NCBI GenBank assembly: GCA_018806985.1
Contig: JADANN010000352.1
Location: 62,001 to 126,000, forward strand
DNA from: Angiostrongylus vasorum
Lineage: Eukaryota > Nematoda > Chromadorea > Rhabditida > Metastrongylidae
DNA length: 64,000 nt
Direction of reading: 5' to 3'
The position numbers were made by a program, and so were the translations under genes. Below the pieces are notes generated by a model, which was not told the origin of the DNA, made no database searches, and saw only the letters and a program-made list of their open reading frames with translations. Shown piece after piece: positions 21,401 to 31,265 of this stretch; positions within the stretch are counted from its first letter, which is position 1, and every line of letters begins with the position of its first letter.

Positions 21401-23521
21401 GTCGAAGGACTGAAAAGCTGTGCCGAATTCGCCTCAGTTCCTCAAGCAAGAAGATCGGATCGCATCTCCGTCACTACTAAGGAGTTGCTCGAAAAGAGCA
21501 GGAAACTGAAGCTTGATCCTAATGCAACACGTTTAACATGGCTAGTAATAAATGCCAGCTGTAGAATAGCTTTGCAGGAAGATCTACAGCGGTTCAAACA
21601 GAAGAAACTACTGGAAAGGGCAGGGAAAAAGAAGCAGTATGAAAAATGCCGTCGGGACTTCTGTGATTATAATGTTCCGCTGTCAGCTCTGATGAACGAA
21701 CATGGGATCTAACTTCAACGAAGCTGAGATATTTGCAAAACTCTGAACCGCAGGTGCCTATGGTGGGGAACGAACGCGCTATTGTCCTTTTCGAGGAGTA
21801 ACGCGTTCACCACCACACCATGCGGGTCCTTCGTTTCGCCTGTCTCTCAGCTAGTTCTATCGATCTTTTTGCCATCAACAATCACCCGTCAACGGGATTG
21901 ATCTAGGGGAGCCCAAATCGCCATTGAACCCAGTTAAACTGAGGCTATAGTTATAATCACAATTTTAACCTTTTTGCTTACTGCCTACTCTTTTTGATGG
22001 CGGTATATTGCGAAATATAACTTCAACGTTGACGGGTGATTGCTGATGGCAAAAAGATCGATAAAACTAGCTGAGAGACAGGCGAAACGAAGGACCCGCA
22101 TGGTATGGTGGTGAACGCGTTACTCCTTGAAAAGGACAATAGCGCATTCGTGCCCCCACCATAGGCGCCTGCGGTTCAGCGTTTTGCAAATATCTCAGCT
22201 TCGTTGAAGTTATATTTCGCAATATACCCTGCCATCAAAAAGAGTAGGCAGTAAGTAAAAAGGTTAAAATTGAAGATGGGATCGTCGAAAGTTCCCGCCA
22301 TGATATGGAAACGTTCTACACCAACCTTTTCCGTTCCACAATCCCTGTCTCGGACCTTAATATCCCCCTCTGGAGAAAAACCACATGGAATTCTTCCGTC
22401 GGAGGTTCGAGTTGCGATAGAAAGCATGAAAAGAGGCACAGCTCCAGGACCAGACAATGTCACCGCCGATTTCCGCAGAGCTGGAGGCCACAATTTACAT
22501 GTACTTCTCGCAAATGATACGACAGCCTACCTTCAAAAGGGAAAATTCCCAGACTTTTAACATTAATGAAAAGATTTTTCTAAACTTGTTATTTTTTTTA
22601 TAAAGTTGGAGTTTAAAATGTTTCCAGTTACTTTTTTATACGACCCGTCTATCAACTCTAGTGTGCGAATGACAACACTTCACACATTCGATTCATTTCC
22701 TCGCATCCATCATCCAGTAAGGTCTTTCACCTTTTACAAGTGCATTCGACCCTGCTTGAGGGTTTTCCTTTCATCATGAATATTGTTGAATGCTGGTTGA
22801 GTCGATTCTCGCTAGAGCCCTGAAATACAAGGGCTGGAGCATTCCCCAAATGGATGGCGGAGAGTGATTTTCTTCTCGGGCAAGTCCGGTACCAATTTCC
22901 CGACTCCGGAGGGACGAAAGGCCAGGTGAGTCTGGGGCAGGAACGAACCAGTACCACGTTCGTGATGATCGGCATCACTACAACTGGGCAATCCGCTTCC
23001 TTTTCCAACCATTTCTGGCCATAAATTGAATAACAGTCATTTCCTCATAATATAGTATTGTCGCATTCTCAAATCAAACCACCACAAATTTACTGGTTTC
23101 CTAACTTCTACGTTATAATCAAGAAACTCTCTGAGAACAGAACTTTTATGGACCATTTTATGTTGTTCATTCTTTTTTGTCCAATTTTGATTTGCTTCGA
23201 ACTTTTCGGCATTTCAACGTCAAACTGTTCCGTTGATAATACTTTATAGTCATCGTTATATGATCACTGTGGAATTCATACTTGAGTGATCTGTGCTGTG
23301 AAGTTTTATTGTGATTCATATTCAATCGCAGTAGTAATTCTAATCGGATTAGGTAAATCTCCTTGCTTACCGTAATTCCGGTCCACCCTGTTGAATTTTT
23401 CGTGAGGCTTTGATTTTTTCGCTGAAGTGTCAAGCGTCCAACACCGCAGTCCTGTTTGCTCACTGAGAAGCCTGTTTCCTGAACAGTGTTGTAGTTTTTC
23501 CTTCGAAAATCTTCTTCCCAT
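18404..23521 (-). CDS. Hypothetical protein, tentative two-exon model with the LINE in its intron
   Basis: Exon 1 (23521-23371) starts at ATG with [11 protein letters not shown] and ends at a strong donor, TTACG/GTAAGC, in phase 1. Exon 2 (18609-18404) follows an excellent nematode acceptor, AATTTTTTTCAG, and in the matching phase continues [15 protein letters not shown] to a TAA at 18404-18406. The joined product would be about 118 residues, basic, with no signal peptide, membrane segment or motif I recognise. The ~4.8-kb intron would be made largely of the inverted RTE LINE (18693-22552) and a D SINE. Caution: a second frame is also open across each exon ([14 protein letters not shown] in exon 1, [14 protein letters not shown] in exon 2), and those two do not join in phase. 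The exons could therefore belong to different genes or be chance. Function unknown. Confidence 0.3.
18680..18692. repeat. Target-site duplication, LINE 3' side
   Basis: ACTTTTAACATTA, identical over 13 bases to 22553-22565. It directly follows the (TACTTGG)n-like 3' tail of the LINE. Confidence 0.9.
18721..20100 (-). pseudogene. RTE reverse transcriptase and C-terminal part (3' half of the LINE)
   Basis: Starts near [15 protein letters not shown] (about 20086), the RT N-terminal motif before ..[15 protein letters not shown] frameshift near 19925 leads into a 174-codon open stretch (19928-19404) with VDYEKAF (the first catalytic Asp), [14 protein letters not shown] (RT motif 4) and [11 protein letters not shown] with the catalytic FADD at residues 124-127 of that stretch. 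After 19404 the frame is broken several times. RSSDLR..., [18 protein letters not shown] (about 19000) and [16 protein letters not shown] are recognisable before the stop at 18721-18723. Family known: RTE clade non-LTR retrotransposons. Non-functional here. Confidence 0.9.
20108..20128. repeat. CGTCCTA x3 at the LINE inversion junction
   Basis: Three exact 7-mers lie where the - half of the LINE ends. It may be filler or template slippage at the inversion joint. Confidence 0.6.
21698..21709. repeat. Target-site duplication of the nested family-B insertion, left
   Basis: GAACATGGGATC. It matches 22272-22283 with one mismatch. In the LINE protein this makes MNEHGI duplicate the EDGI codons, as expected for a duplicated target. 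Confidence 0.8.
21710..22271. mobile_element. Family B SINE inserted in the LINE as an inverted pair
   Basis: The left part (21710 to about 22031) is antisense and contains a complete B body plus the start of a second unit. The right part (about 22032 to 22271) is sense and starts inside the body at TTGACGGGTGATTGCTGATG, running to the normal tail GTAAAAAGGTTAAAATT. A 12-bp duplication (one mismatch) flanks the pair as one unit. Like the host LINE, it has the antisense-then-sense arrangement of a twin-primed insertion. Confidence 0.85.
22272..22283. repeat. Target-site duplication of the nested family-B insertion, right
   Basis: GAAGATGGGATC; the LINE coding sequence resumes from here (EDGIVESS in another frame reading). 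Confidence 0.8.
22553..22565. repeat. Target-site duplication, outer end of the inverted LINE half
   Basis: ACTTTTAACATTA, exact copy of 18680-18692. The LINE coding homology stops immediately before it. Confidence 0.9.
22695..23010 (-). mobile_element. Family D SINE, good copy
   Basis: On - it has head GCGGATTGCCCAGTTGTAGT with B box TACTGGTTCGTTCCTGCCCC, central domain GGAAATTGGTACCGGACTTG, then AAATCACTCTCCGCCATCC, GAATCGACTCAACCAGCATT and AAACCCTCAAGCAGG. Confidence 0.75.
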
Positions 23522-24735
23522 CCCACCGTTTACATCAATGGCCGCTATTTTTAACGGAGATTCACTGACGAAATCCTAACGGACATAAGCTCATCAACTT
23601 TACTAACCACACTGGTTGTAATTCCTTAATATTAATCAATCGTCATTAAAGATTCGGTGTGCATTGAATCATAATAGTGCTAATTACTGTTAAGCCGATC
23701 ACTTCGTCTAGTAAAACATGGTGTGAGTTTTTATTGCACCTTAGGTTTATGGCCCAAACATGAGCTCAGAACATTTTTTTCGTAAAGATTCATCTTTCGA
23801 GATACTTGGGATTTTCTCTGAGTAAACATTGCTCTGCTTAGATTCTAATGCAAGTCAATTAAGCCAGTTGCCGTCTTCTCCAGTCATCTGCATAATTCCA
23901 CTTTGTTTATAGTTGTAGATATTGGCGTCAACAAGCTCTGGTGAATGACGAGTAAGAATCTCTGCGAAACGAATAAGAAAGAAAAAGAGAAATAACAGAA
24001 TCAGTTATGAATTCTTCACTTGTTCCTAGTGTGGTGTTTTTGCCGGTACCTAGACATTTATCCAACAATGCGTTCACTCAAATGACTAGGTTCTTCGCTG
24101 TTAGTTTTACATGGCGCCATTAAAGAAAACTGAACTGGTTTGTGCATATGAACATGGTCGATTGAAGGTTTGTCTCGTCGGTTTTACACTGCTTTAGCAG
24201 TGTGTTCGAAGATACCTTCATAGACTTGAACGATGATGTTTCGTAGTACAGTGTTTACGGTGTGGCCTATTGAATTAGTTTTCTTCATCAGGTTTTTTTT
24301 GTTGTTATTCAATTTCAGATCTCTTTAGAACTGTTCGGGATTCTTCTTCTTGTTCTCGAGCACTAAGAACGGAAAAAAAAGGTGTTTTCGAGAGTTGTTA
24401 AGACCTGTCCAGTTTTAAATGGATGAAGGATTGCACCAAGTTTTCACAGAGTCTCTTTCGTTTTCTTCTTTTCACTCATTATTCTCAGCAGGACGCGCCT
24501 CCTCTCTCATTCAAGAAACTTTGAAATTAAACGCATCGAACAAAAAAACACATGGAGCGGTAATGTTCCTTAAAATTATGGCGAGTTCTATGAGTTTTTC
24601 TTATCAGTTGGAAAAGAAATTGTCATCAACTGATAATCATGTCAACAACAACCGCCCTGTATAAAAGAGCGTCGCCGGGTGTGTTCGGCTCATTAGAGAT
24701 GCTCAATTGAGGGAGATCCGGTTCGATGCGAGACG
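23522..24735. other. Unassigned DNA
   Basis: No repeat family recognised. A 40-base + strand stretch after TTTGTTTATAG (23913-23951) ends at GACGA/GTAAGA and could be a tiny exon, but has no partner. Confidence 0.35.
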
Positions 24736-24865
24736 AAGACGCCACATCGAGAAGATGGACAACTGTGGACCGTCGACAAAAGATCGTTGGCTCTGAAGAA
24801 GACGAAAACGTCGCAACATTAGCCGAATAAACACCTCGTATCAACTTCGTGTAAGCTCAACAATA
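24736..24865 (+). repeat. Family E MITE-like element, one arm
   Basis: GGCTCTGAAGAAGACGAAAA, CGTCGCAACATTAGCCGAAT and TTCGTGTAAGCTCAACAATA. The ~70 bases before it (GACCGTCGACAAAAGATCG) are the E centre. Confidence 0.65.
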
Positions 24866-25789
24866 CAACCAAATGTTGATTGTTCCATGAGTTTGTTCAA
24901 AGGTGGTTTTTTCTATATTTTTGCTGCAGATTTCTTGAAGGGATTCAGCAAAGCCTCGCACTTGTAGTTGATTGTTATATGTTTGTGCGAAGATTTAAAG
25001 TACATTTTAATATCTTCGATAGCTATTCTGGGATTTTAAACAATTGGAACAATGTATAGCATTGGTGTCGGATGACCCAGTCAACCTTAGTTGGCTGATG
25101 TTCTTTTTGTAGCAAACGAAAAAAATTGAGGAAAAATTGTGTAATGAAATGACTCTACTTACTACTGCTTTTTTTTATTAAATAAAGTTTAATAGCTTTT
25201 GATACTTTCCCTTATTCTTCACGTATTCCAGTTTCCCATTAAGCACTATGGTTTCACGTATTCGACGACTATGAGTATCACTATTCCATCGAGTCGTTGT
25301 ACTACGGCTGTTCAGGTTTTAGTTTAATTCTAGATGAAGTCTGCTTTTTGAGCTCTTCACCGAGGCATTTGTTCGTTCGCCACCGTAGCCTCGATCAGTT
25401 TGTGTTTGATTTCAAGAGTCTGTCCTGGTCCTTTATAAATTATTGATACTTTTTTGTCTTTAAGGCGGTCTTAAAGTGTATCCAGAGCCTAAGAATTCAA
25501 AGTAGCTTTCGTTTGTTATCCTTCTAAACTTTAACTCTATTCTACTGGATATTGCGTGCCATTTCTACTGGATAGTTTTCCATCATGTAGAATTTTCCAA
25601 GTCGACGTACTACCGACTTTTGACTTCCTACCATTTTTTTTCTGCTCGGAAATTTGACTACGAAATGAGCACTTTTGTATTCTGCCTCTAATCCACGTAT
25701 TTCCTGTCGCTAAATTTATTCTTTGTTCAATGTATTATTTACAGTGTTCTCAGGAGATAATCACTTGTTCACTTTTTCTTAGTAAGCAA
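24866..25789. other. Unassigned AT-rich DNA
   Basis: Nothing recognised on either strand. Confidence 0.4.
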
Positions 25790-25865
25790 GCACGAGGTTG
25801 CTATTACAGCACTCATTAAATCACAAGAGCTGACGTTTCGGCGGTTTTGCCTTCGTCAGTGCCTG
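25790..25865 (-). repeat. Family E element, arm in - sense
   Basis: On -: CACTGACGAAGGCAAAACCG, CCGAAACGTCAGCTCTTGTG and AACCTCGTGCTTGCT. Confidence 0.55.
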
Positions 25866-25989
25866 GATGGGTCAAATTGACATGCAATCTACTCAGCTAA
25901 ACACTTTCATACGCTCAGCAGAAGAAACGTAATACATAGATTTTTCATTTGCGTAATGAACAGCTTTGTTTAAACACTCGCCGTTCTGT

Positions 25990-26515
25990 TTACTTCCTGG
26001 TATAATTTTCTACGGCAGAGTACTATGTGTGATACAAGCACAATGATGCGGACATATTTGCAAAACTCCGGACCGCAAGTGTCTGCGGTGGGGAACGAAC
26101 GCGCTGTTACCCTTTCCGGGGGTTAACACGTTCACCATCACACCACGCGGGTCCTTTGTTTCGCCTTTCTCTCAGTTAGTTAGTTTTTTGTTGAAATAAA
26201 AAGTTGGAAACAAGATTTTGAATACAACCACAGCTTAACTGGGTTCACTACCGACTTTGGCTCCCCAGATCAACCCTGATGACGGATGGCACTGGTAGAT
26301 GGAAAGCTAGCTAAGATAAGGGCGAAACGAAGGATCAGCATTGTGTGGTGGTGAACGCGTTAGCCCCCCGGTAAGGGTAATAGCGCATTCGTTCAACACA
26401 GCAGATACTTGCGGACCGGAGTTTTGCAAATATCTCATTGTCGTTGTGGTTGCAATCTCCGTTTTGTTTGCATGTTTTCCAGTTGATTTAGGAATATACC
26501 TGGCTGCGGTCAAAG
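25990..26515. mobile_element. Family B SINEs, divergent pair
   Basis: 25990-26195 is a - sense copy and 26228-26515 a + sense copy (GTGGTGAACGCGTTAGCCCC at about 26347, CTGACGACGG-like start region). They are separated by ~30 bases: same divergent layout as at 3494, 21710 and 55015. Confidence 0.7.
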
Positions 26516-27059
26516 AATCAGCCTAAGTATGGCACTAAGCCACGCGTGATCCCAAAACACTCCTCATTGTGCTCCATTTTTAGATTTCTGGAATTTATCC
26601 AAAATGTTTCAAGAGTTTTACGTGGTGTTGTTTTGGTTCCTGTCCAAGGTTAAAGACTTTTACTTTAAAATCCTCTGCATTATGTCTCTGCGCCTTTATG
26701 CGCCTAGTGGAGTATTTGGTTTAACTTTTGAATTTACTGACTAGGTGTTCTTTTTATGGGGCGCAGAGTGGTTTACCCGTTACCACAACGTATTCGTCCT
26801 GCATGCACCGTTGTGCATTCACCATCACTACCGTTAGGGAGTATTATGCAATTTTACGTTGTGTATGGACGGTGGTATAGGCGGTTACGAACTAGCTGCC
26901 ATTTTAGAGTGTTCGGTGTATTCCGGCCAGTGCTCATCGAATTTTCTGGACTGGTCCTTCTTAAGCAATGTTAGTATAGCTGCTCTTATTTCATTAGAAA
27001 TAAGGAGCAGGACAAACAAGACGTTATTATCGCTAGAGTTGTCGTCTAGGGGTTTGGCT
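26516..27059. other. Unassigned DNA beside the Penelope-like fragment
   Basis: Possibly decayed downstream part of the Penelope-like element (its GIY-YIG endonuclease would lie here on -). No motif is readable. Confidence 0.35.
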
Positions 27060-27760
27060 TTTCACACCTATCCCAAGGAGCTACAATTTCGTAGGCATTG
27101 AAATGACTATTTGCCGTTGCAGTCTCATGGATTCTTCCTTCTGCGCCGTTCGCATGCACACATTGGTGGCTGATCGAGACATGTTTCTAGCAAGTGCCAT
27201 TTTTTCTCTATAGGAGACGAGAGGAGTGGTAATAGACCAGTATGTTTTTATTTCTTGGCTTTCGATATCATTGCTGTTGTAGCCCTTTTTGGATAGGTTA
27301 ATTTGAACGTCCAGAATTGGAGGCTAGTTTTTTTCGGTTTCGTCCGAGTAAACTTAATGTACTTCGACTGTTCATTCATCAACTCAAAACATTTGTGCAC
27401 TTCGGTCTTGTGTGGAGCACATGATAAAGCGATCATTATCGAAATACAGTAGAGTAATGGCCGGACATCGATTACTGGTGCTTCTGCTTTAGACATAAAT
27501 GCTATGGCAATATTTGGTGCTATTCGCTGTCCCATTAACAACACTCTCGTTTCTACAAAATGCCTCCCCGAGCATCTAATGAGTGAGCAATTCAAGCACT
27601 CGTTTAAGGGGACCATGAGCTGCTGATAACATATCTCAAGGGTAACTTTATTAGTTGCAGTAGCAATTACTAGCGTGTACAAGTTTTGCCAATATTTTGA
27701 CTTTCTGGAACTCAGCGTCAAACGTTTCTGTGCACTCCTCTTCGTCCTAGCTCATGTTTC
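27060..27760 (-). pseudogene. Penelope-like reverse transcriptase fragment
   Basis: The - strand frame from 27721 to 27248 has RHFVETRVLLMGQRIAPNIA followed by IAFMSKAEAPVID, LLYCISI and KCFELMNEQSKYIKFTR. This matches the RT core of Penelope-like elements (..RGV.MG..LAP..A..FM...E followed by Y..Y.DD and then ...N.....I.FT.E). In this copy the YIDD catalytic region is lost: LLYCISIMIALSCAPHK, where YRYIDDC.V.C.T would be expected. After a frame change, SATNVCMRTAQKEES at about 27170 corresponds to the next conserved segment. No GIY-YIG endonuclease was found downstream. Assignment to Penelope-like elements is from remembered family motifs; inactive relic. Confidence 0.6.
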
Positions 27761-29731
27761 GATAATGAAACAAAGTTAGTAAGAGATATTTTGCCCCTTA
27801 GAAAATAATGATGTCTCCAAATGCGTCGTTGATGTCTATGGTTGTTGCAGCTTCGTTTAGAATATTAAAATTCTCGTTATCCCTCTTTAGTTTTGGAAAT
27901 AATAGCTTTAAACAGCTTTAAAAAGCAAATAGCAGTTCTAAAAAGCCACGCTTACTCTTAAATAGACAGAACAACCCTTTATTCTATAAAGCCATCACAT
28001 TTCTAAGTCGTCACACGTCCTACTTTTTTTTGTGTTAACCACTCATATTTGTAGTTCCCAATATGATCGTGGCTAGAGGGATTTCCAGAAAGAAGTCCTA
28101 GTAGACTAGTAAAATAAGCCTTGAGCGGATAGTTTACTTGGACCTTCTCGATTCTTTGGTCGACTTTATATGAGACGTTTGAAGCGGTGGTGTGTCTTCT
28201 ATTGACATTGCCCTAGGCATCGATCGGAGGAATAAGTGGCTTTATGCTTGCCATCTTGTGCTAGTTGGTGAAATATCACCGTCTGAGGAGTGATGTGAAA
28301 GTACACGTGAACTTTTGATGATATATTGACAAGCGAGAGTAAGATCCGGCGTATTGGATTAAATATGAGCCTATAAAAGGAGAGCTGCTTTAAAGTGCAG
28401 TCTCTTTTCACTGTCACGCAATGATAAACCTCAACCTGTGGCATTGTATTGATTTGAGTTCCCTTACTTATTTGTCTCTTCGATCTTTATTCTTCATTAT
28501 CCGTCCATGTTCGGTGATAGTACTAAACTGACATGCCTTTCTTGTTTTCTCTATTGGAATAGCTTTGCTGCTTCAGTTTATTGCCGTTGCCGGAAACTTC
28601 CCTGGTGTCGTAGTACAATGTATAGACAAGTAGTTCATCTCCTGTCACGATCACACATACTGGAGAACTGGTCTGACATTTTCTTTCAAACGATCAGATA
28701 ATAATAAACCTAAGTGGGGAATCGTCTTTGAGAGTATTTAATCACAGACGGACTGGAATTTCGTCGATGTAGAGTTCATGTTTGTGCTGATGTACGATGT
28801 GCACCACTACGTGGCTATATCAGAGAAGAAGAAAAATCTGTCTTATCAGTAAAATACTAATCGAATGGGAATTTTTTCAATGCCTGTGCCATTTTTCTAT
28901 GTATACCAACCACCCACAAATCTAGCAGCTACTGATGATAAGCCACTGCATAGTCAGTCCACTCTTAGCTGTATTTATACCATTTTCACATCTTGTCTTT
29001 CTTTGATCCCATCTTTATTTGTGTGGTATAGTGGGCTCTAGCATTGTATTCTAAACCTCTCTTACCTATTATATCTTGTCCTGAAATCATATTTCTAAAG
29101 CGCATGTTCGTTCTTTTGCCCTTTGGAATTCATTTCTATTTCTCATACGAATCGTTTCCATCTAGCAACTAAAAAATATCTATGCGTTTTTTCTGCAGAG
29201 CCATTTTGTTACTCGACTTTTTTTGCCCTTTTCACTTCTTAGTACACTATTGAATGGTTAATTAGGGAAATGTTTTTTCAGATCTCGCAAATTTGTATAA
29301 CCACTGATGTTCAGGCTGAGCTATATTCGTCGCTGATTGCTGCCCGTGATGAGTTACAAGGGTCTTTCAAAAAACAGGCAAGAAATGGTTCAAATAAGTC
29401 TCCTGAAGGATTTCTTTCATTGGGCTGACATTGAAATAAATGAATAACAGATAAATGAATCTCCTTTATCGATAAAATCTCTACTAGTTTGGGGTTAGGT
29501 TTCCTCAGTGGTGGGTTTCGTGGTACGGTTCTTTTTTATCCGACTATATTTCCTGCCTAATGATAAATCGACATGATAATGCAACTGGTTATGGTTCATA
29601 ATGCGTCTTATGGTCTCTTAATGCAATTTTACGTTAATTACTGTTTATGTTCAAAGTGAGCGAATTTTAAAACATTTCAAAGACCCATTTTCCTTTAACC
29701 TAACTAAGATTAATTAAAAATACTTTTAGAT
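27761..29731. other. Unassigned DNA
   Basis: A + strand stretch at 28575-28633 after a CTTCAG acceptor encodes FIAVAGNFPGVVVQCIDK then a stop. It resembles a last exon, but no upstream partner exists. Otherwise nothing recognised. Confidence 0.35.
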
Positions 29732-29922
29732 TGTTGTGTGCTTACACGAAGTTGTTATAAAACTTCTATTCGGCTAACGTTTCTTCATCTTCGCCTTCAT
29801 TAGAGCCGATGATCCGAGTCGATGGTCGGCAGTTGTTTGGCTTCTCTGGCTCTGAAGTAGACGAAATCGTCGAAACGTTGGCCGAATAAAAGTCAAAGAA
29901 CAATCTCGTGTGGGCTCAACAG
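29732..29922. repeat. Family E MITE-like element, complete palindrome
   Basis: The best-preserved E copy: ~75-base arms in inverted orientation (left arm CTAACGTTTCTTCATCTTCG; right arm GACGAAATCGTCGAAACGTT) around a centre with GAGTCGATGGTCGGCAG. Both arms end with a CGTGT..GCTCA / TGTGTGCTTACACG type terminus. Each arm carries a CGAATA(A/G)A motif. No ORF. It looks like a non-autonomous foldback DNA element. Confidence 0.75.
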
Positions 29923-30689
29923 TTTAAACACATTTTAAAACGTCCTATAAGTTACCATATCATAGTTCATTATGCGTCCCTTGTGATTTATCACATCATT
30001 GTCGCTTGAGGGCATTCTTCTGTGTCAAACAGCAGTACGACAAGTTATCTTCTAGCAGAATCCCGAGATCTAAGACGGAGCGTAATATTTCCACTTGGAG
30101 GCTTAACTGGTAGTTTTCCAGTGCCACAAAGTGCCGACGTCCTGGAGGAAATCTAGACGCAATCTGCCACATCGCCGTTCGATATCCCAGGAGCTGTAGC
30201 TTGCTCGTGTTGAAGGTATGGGAATGTCCTTATATCATGGGTTTCTCGTGATTTCAAGGAAAACATCTCGTCAACCCACAACATGTCCATTAAATGGAGA
30301 ATATAGTGGGCCATTGTGCTCCTTCCTAAAGACAAGTCATTCAACATCATACATTGTATATGATTGGTCATTATCTTGAGTACTACTAAAAGTTTATATT
30401 GTTACCAAGAGATTGTTATTCGTTGTGTGACTTTACTAATCATCATTTGCCACATTTTTGGGGAAGTTTATCGAACAGGAATTGCTCATTTCCAACATTT
30501 TCGAACCCAAATTTTTTCCTCCGGGAAGAAATATCATTAGTGATGGCAAATAGTATTTTTCCCAAGACCGAGTTTCTAGTAACTTTGGCCATTAACTCCC
30601 ATTGTTTGTAATTATTTGATACAAAAAATGCACTCCGTCGACAATGATGTGATAAATCACTAGGGGCAGATAATGAACTATGATTTAAC
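29923..30689. other. Unassigned DNA
   Basis: The 72-codon - strand frame 30371-30153 has no splice or homology support. Confidence 0.4.
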
Positions 30690-30862
30690 AAACAAGCTGA
30701 GAGAAAGGAAGAAACCCCTCAGGGGGCGCTGTCGGTAATATGTGAGCCCCCGGAAAGGGTATCCACAGGTTCGAATCTGAAGTTGGGTCGAATTGGATCG
30801 AAGTCTTGCAAATATCTCAGCATCGTCGGGATTGCATGGTATGATAATTTGTACGTTCATCA
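30690..30862 (+). mobile_element. Family B SINE
   Basis: From AGCTGAGAGAAAGGAAGAAA through B box CCACAGGTTCGAATCTGAAG to CTTGCAAATATCTCAGCATC. Confidence 0.65.
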
Positions 30863-31164
30863 GCAATTCGTTGTTTCCTTGATAAGAACGGACGAGGTTG
30901 TTATTATATTGTTTGTTCGCAGAAGGTCACATTACGCGTGATCTTACATAATATCAAGACTGATATCTTAATGTGGAAGAGACACATTACCCATTCATGT
31001 GAACTCTGAGTGGTTGATCTCCACTGGAATAGTCAATGAAAGGCTCACAGAAAGCCGTGAATGTGTGAAGAACCTAGTTTGTTCCAATGCGATTGAATTC
31101 TTGGTTTCGTGGTTCTTCTGTTGGAGTTATGAAGGTATTAAGGCCGAGTAGATTGCAGTAAACT

Positions 31165-31265
31165 TGACTTTCCCAGACTCTGAAGAAGGTGAAGTCCGCC
31201 GAAACGTCAGCTTTTGTGAATAGACAGTGTAAGACAGCATAACAAAAACCTCTTGTATGGTTGTC
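31165..31265 (+). repeat. Family E element, arm
   Basis: CTCTGAAGAAGGTGAAGTCC, GCCGAAACGTCAGCTTTTGT and a terminal ACCTCTTGTATGG. Confidence 0.5.

Larger units (their letters stand above)
18693..22552. mobile_element. RTE-type LINE with inverted 5' half (twin-primed insertion)
   Basis: Two halves of one RTE ORF lie head to head. The - strand half (20100 to 18693) holds the reverse transcriptase from [17 protein letters not shown] to the C-terminus and the 3' tail. The + strand half (about 20230 to 22552) holds the 5' region, apurinic-type endonuclease and linker up to YLQKGKFP. The + half stops a few codons before the point where the - half starts, and exact 13-bp duplications flank the whole. 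This is the pattern known from human L1 twin priming: antisense 5' segment followed by sense 3' segment. Frameshifts, stops and a family-B insertion at 21710-22271 show that the copy is inactive. The 3' UTR is only ~28 bases, typical of RTE elements. Confidence 0.9.
20230..22552 (+). pseudogene. RTE endonuclease and linker (inverted 5' half of the LINE)
   Basis: Open from 20393. It includes [18 protein letters not shown] (start of the AP-endonuclease fold), ASHETKIKK (the catalytic Glu, normally in QETK), [10 protein letters not shown] at about 20950 and EIDHILTNR and [10 protein letters not shown] at about 21150-21245 (the SDHR-type motif, here SNHR). So GDFN and the terminal His are present, while the Asp of SDH is changed to Asn. 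The frame is broken near 20815, 20880, 20990 and 21120-21180. The 21203-21709 stretch is the basic linker. The family-B pair then interrupts it, and the reading resumes with [30 protein letters not shown] and AYLQKGKFP. The first ~160 bases (20230-20392) are probable 5' UTR. Confidence 0.88.

Noticed and set aside
28199..28444. 81-codon - frame considered as a mariner-type transposase fragment
   Set aside because: No D,D(34)D motif or recognisable transposase sequence.
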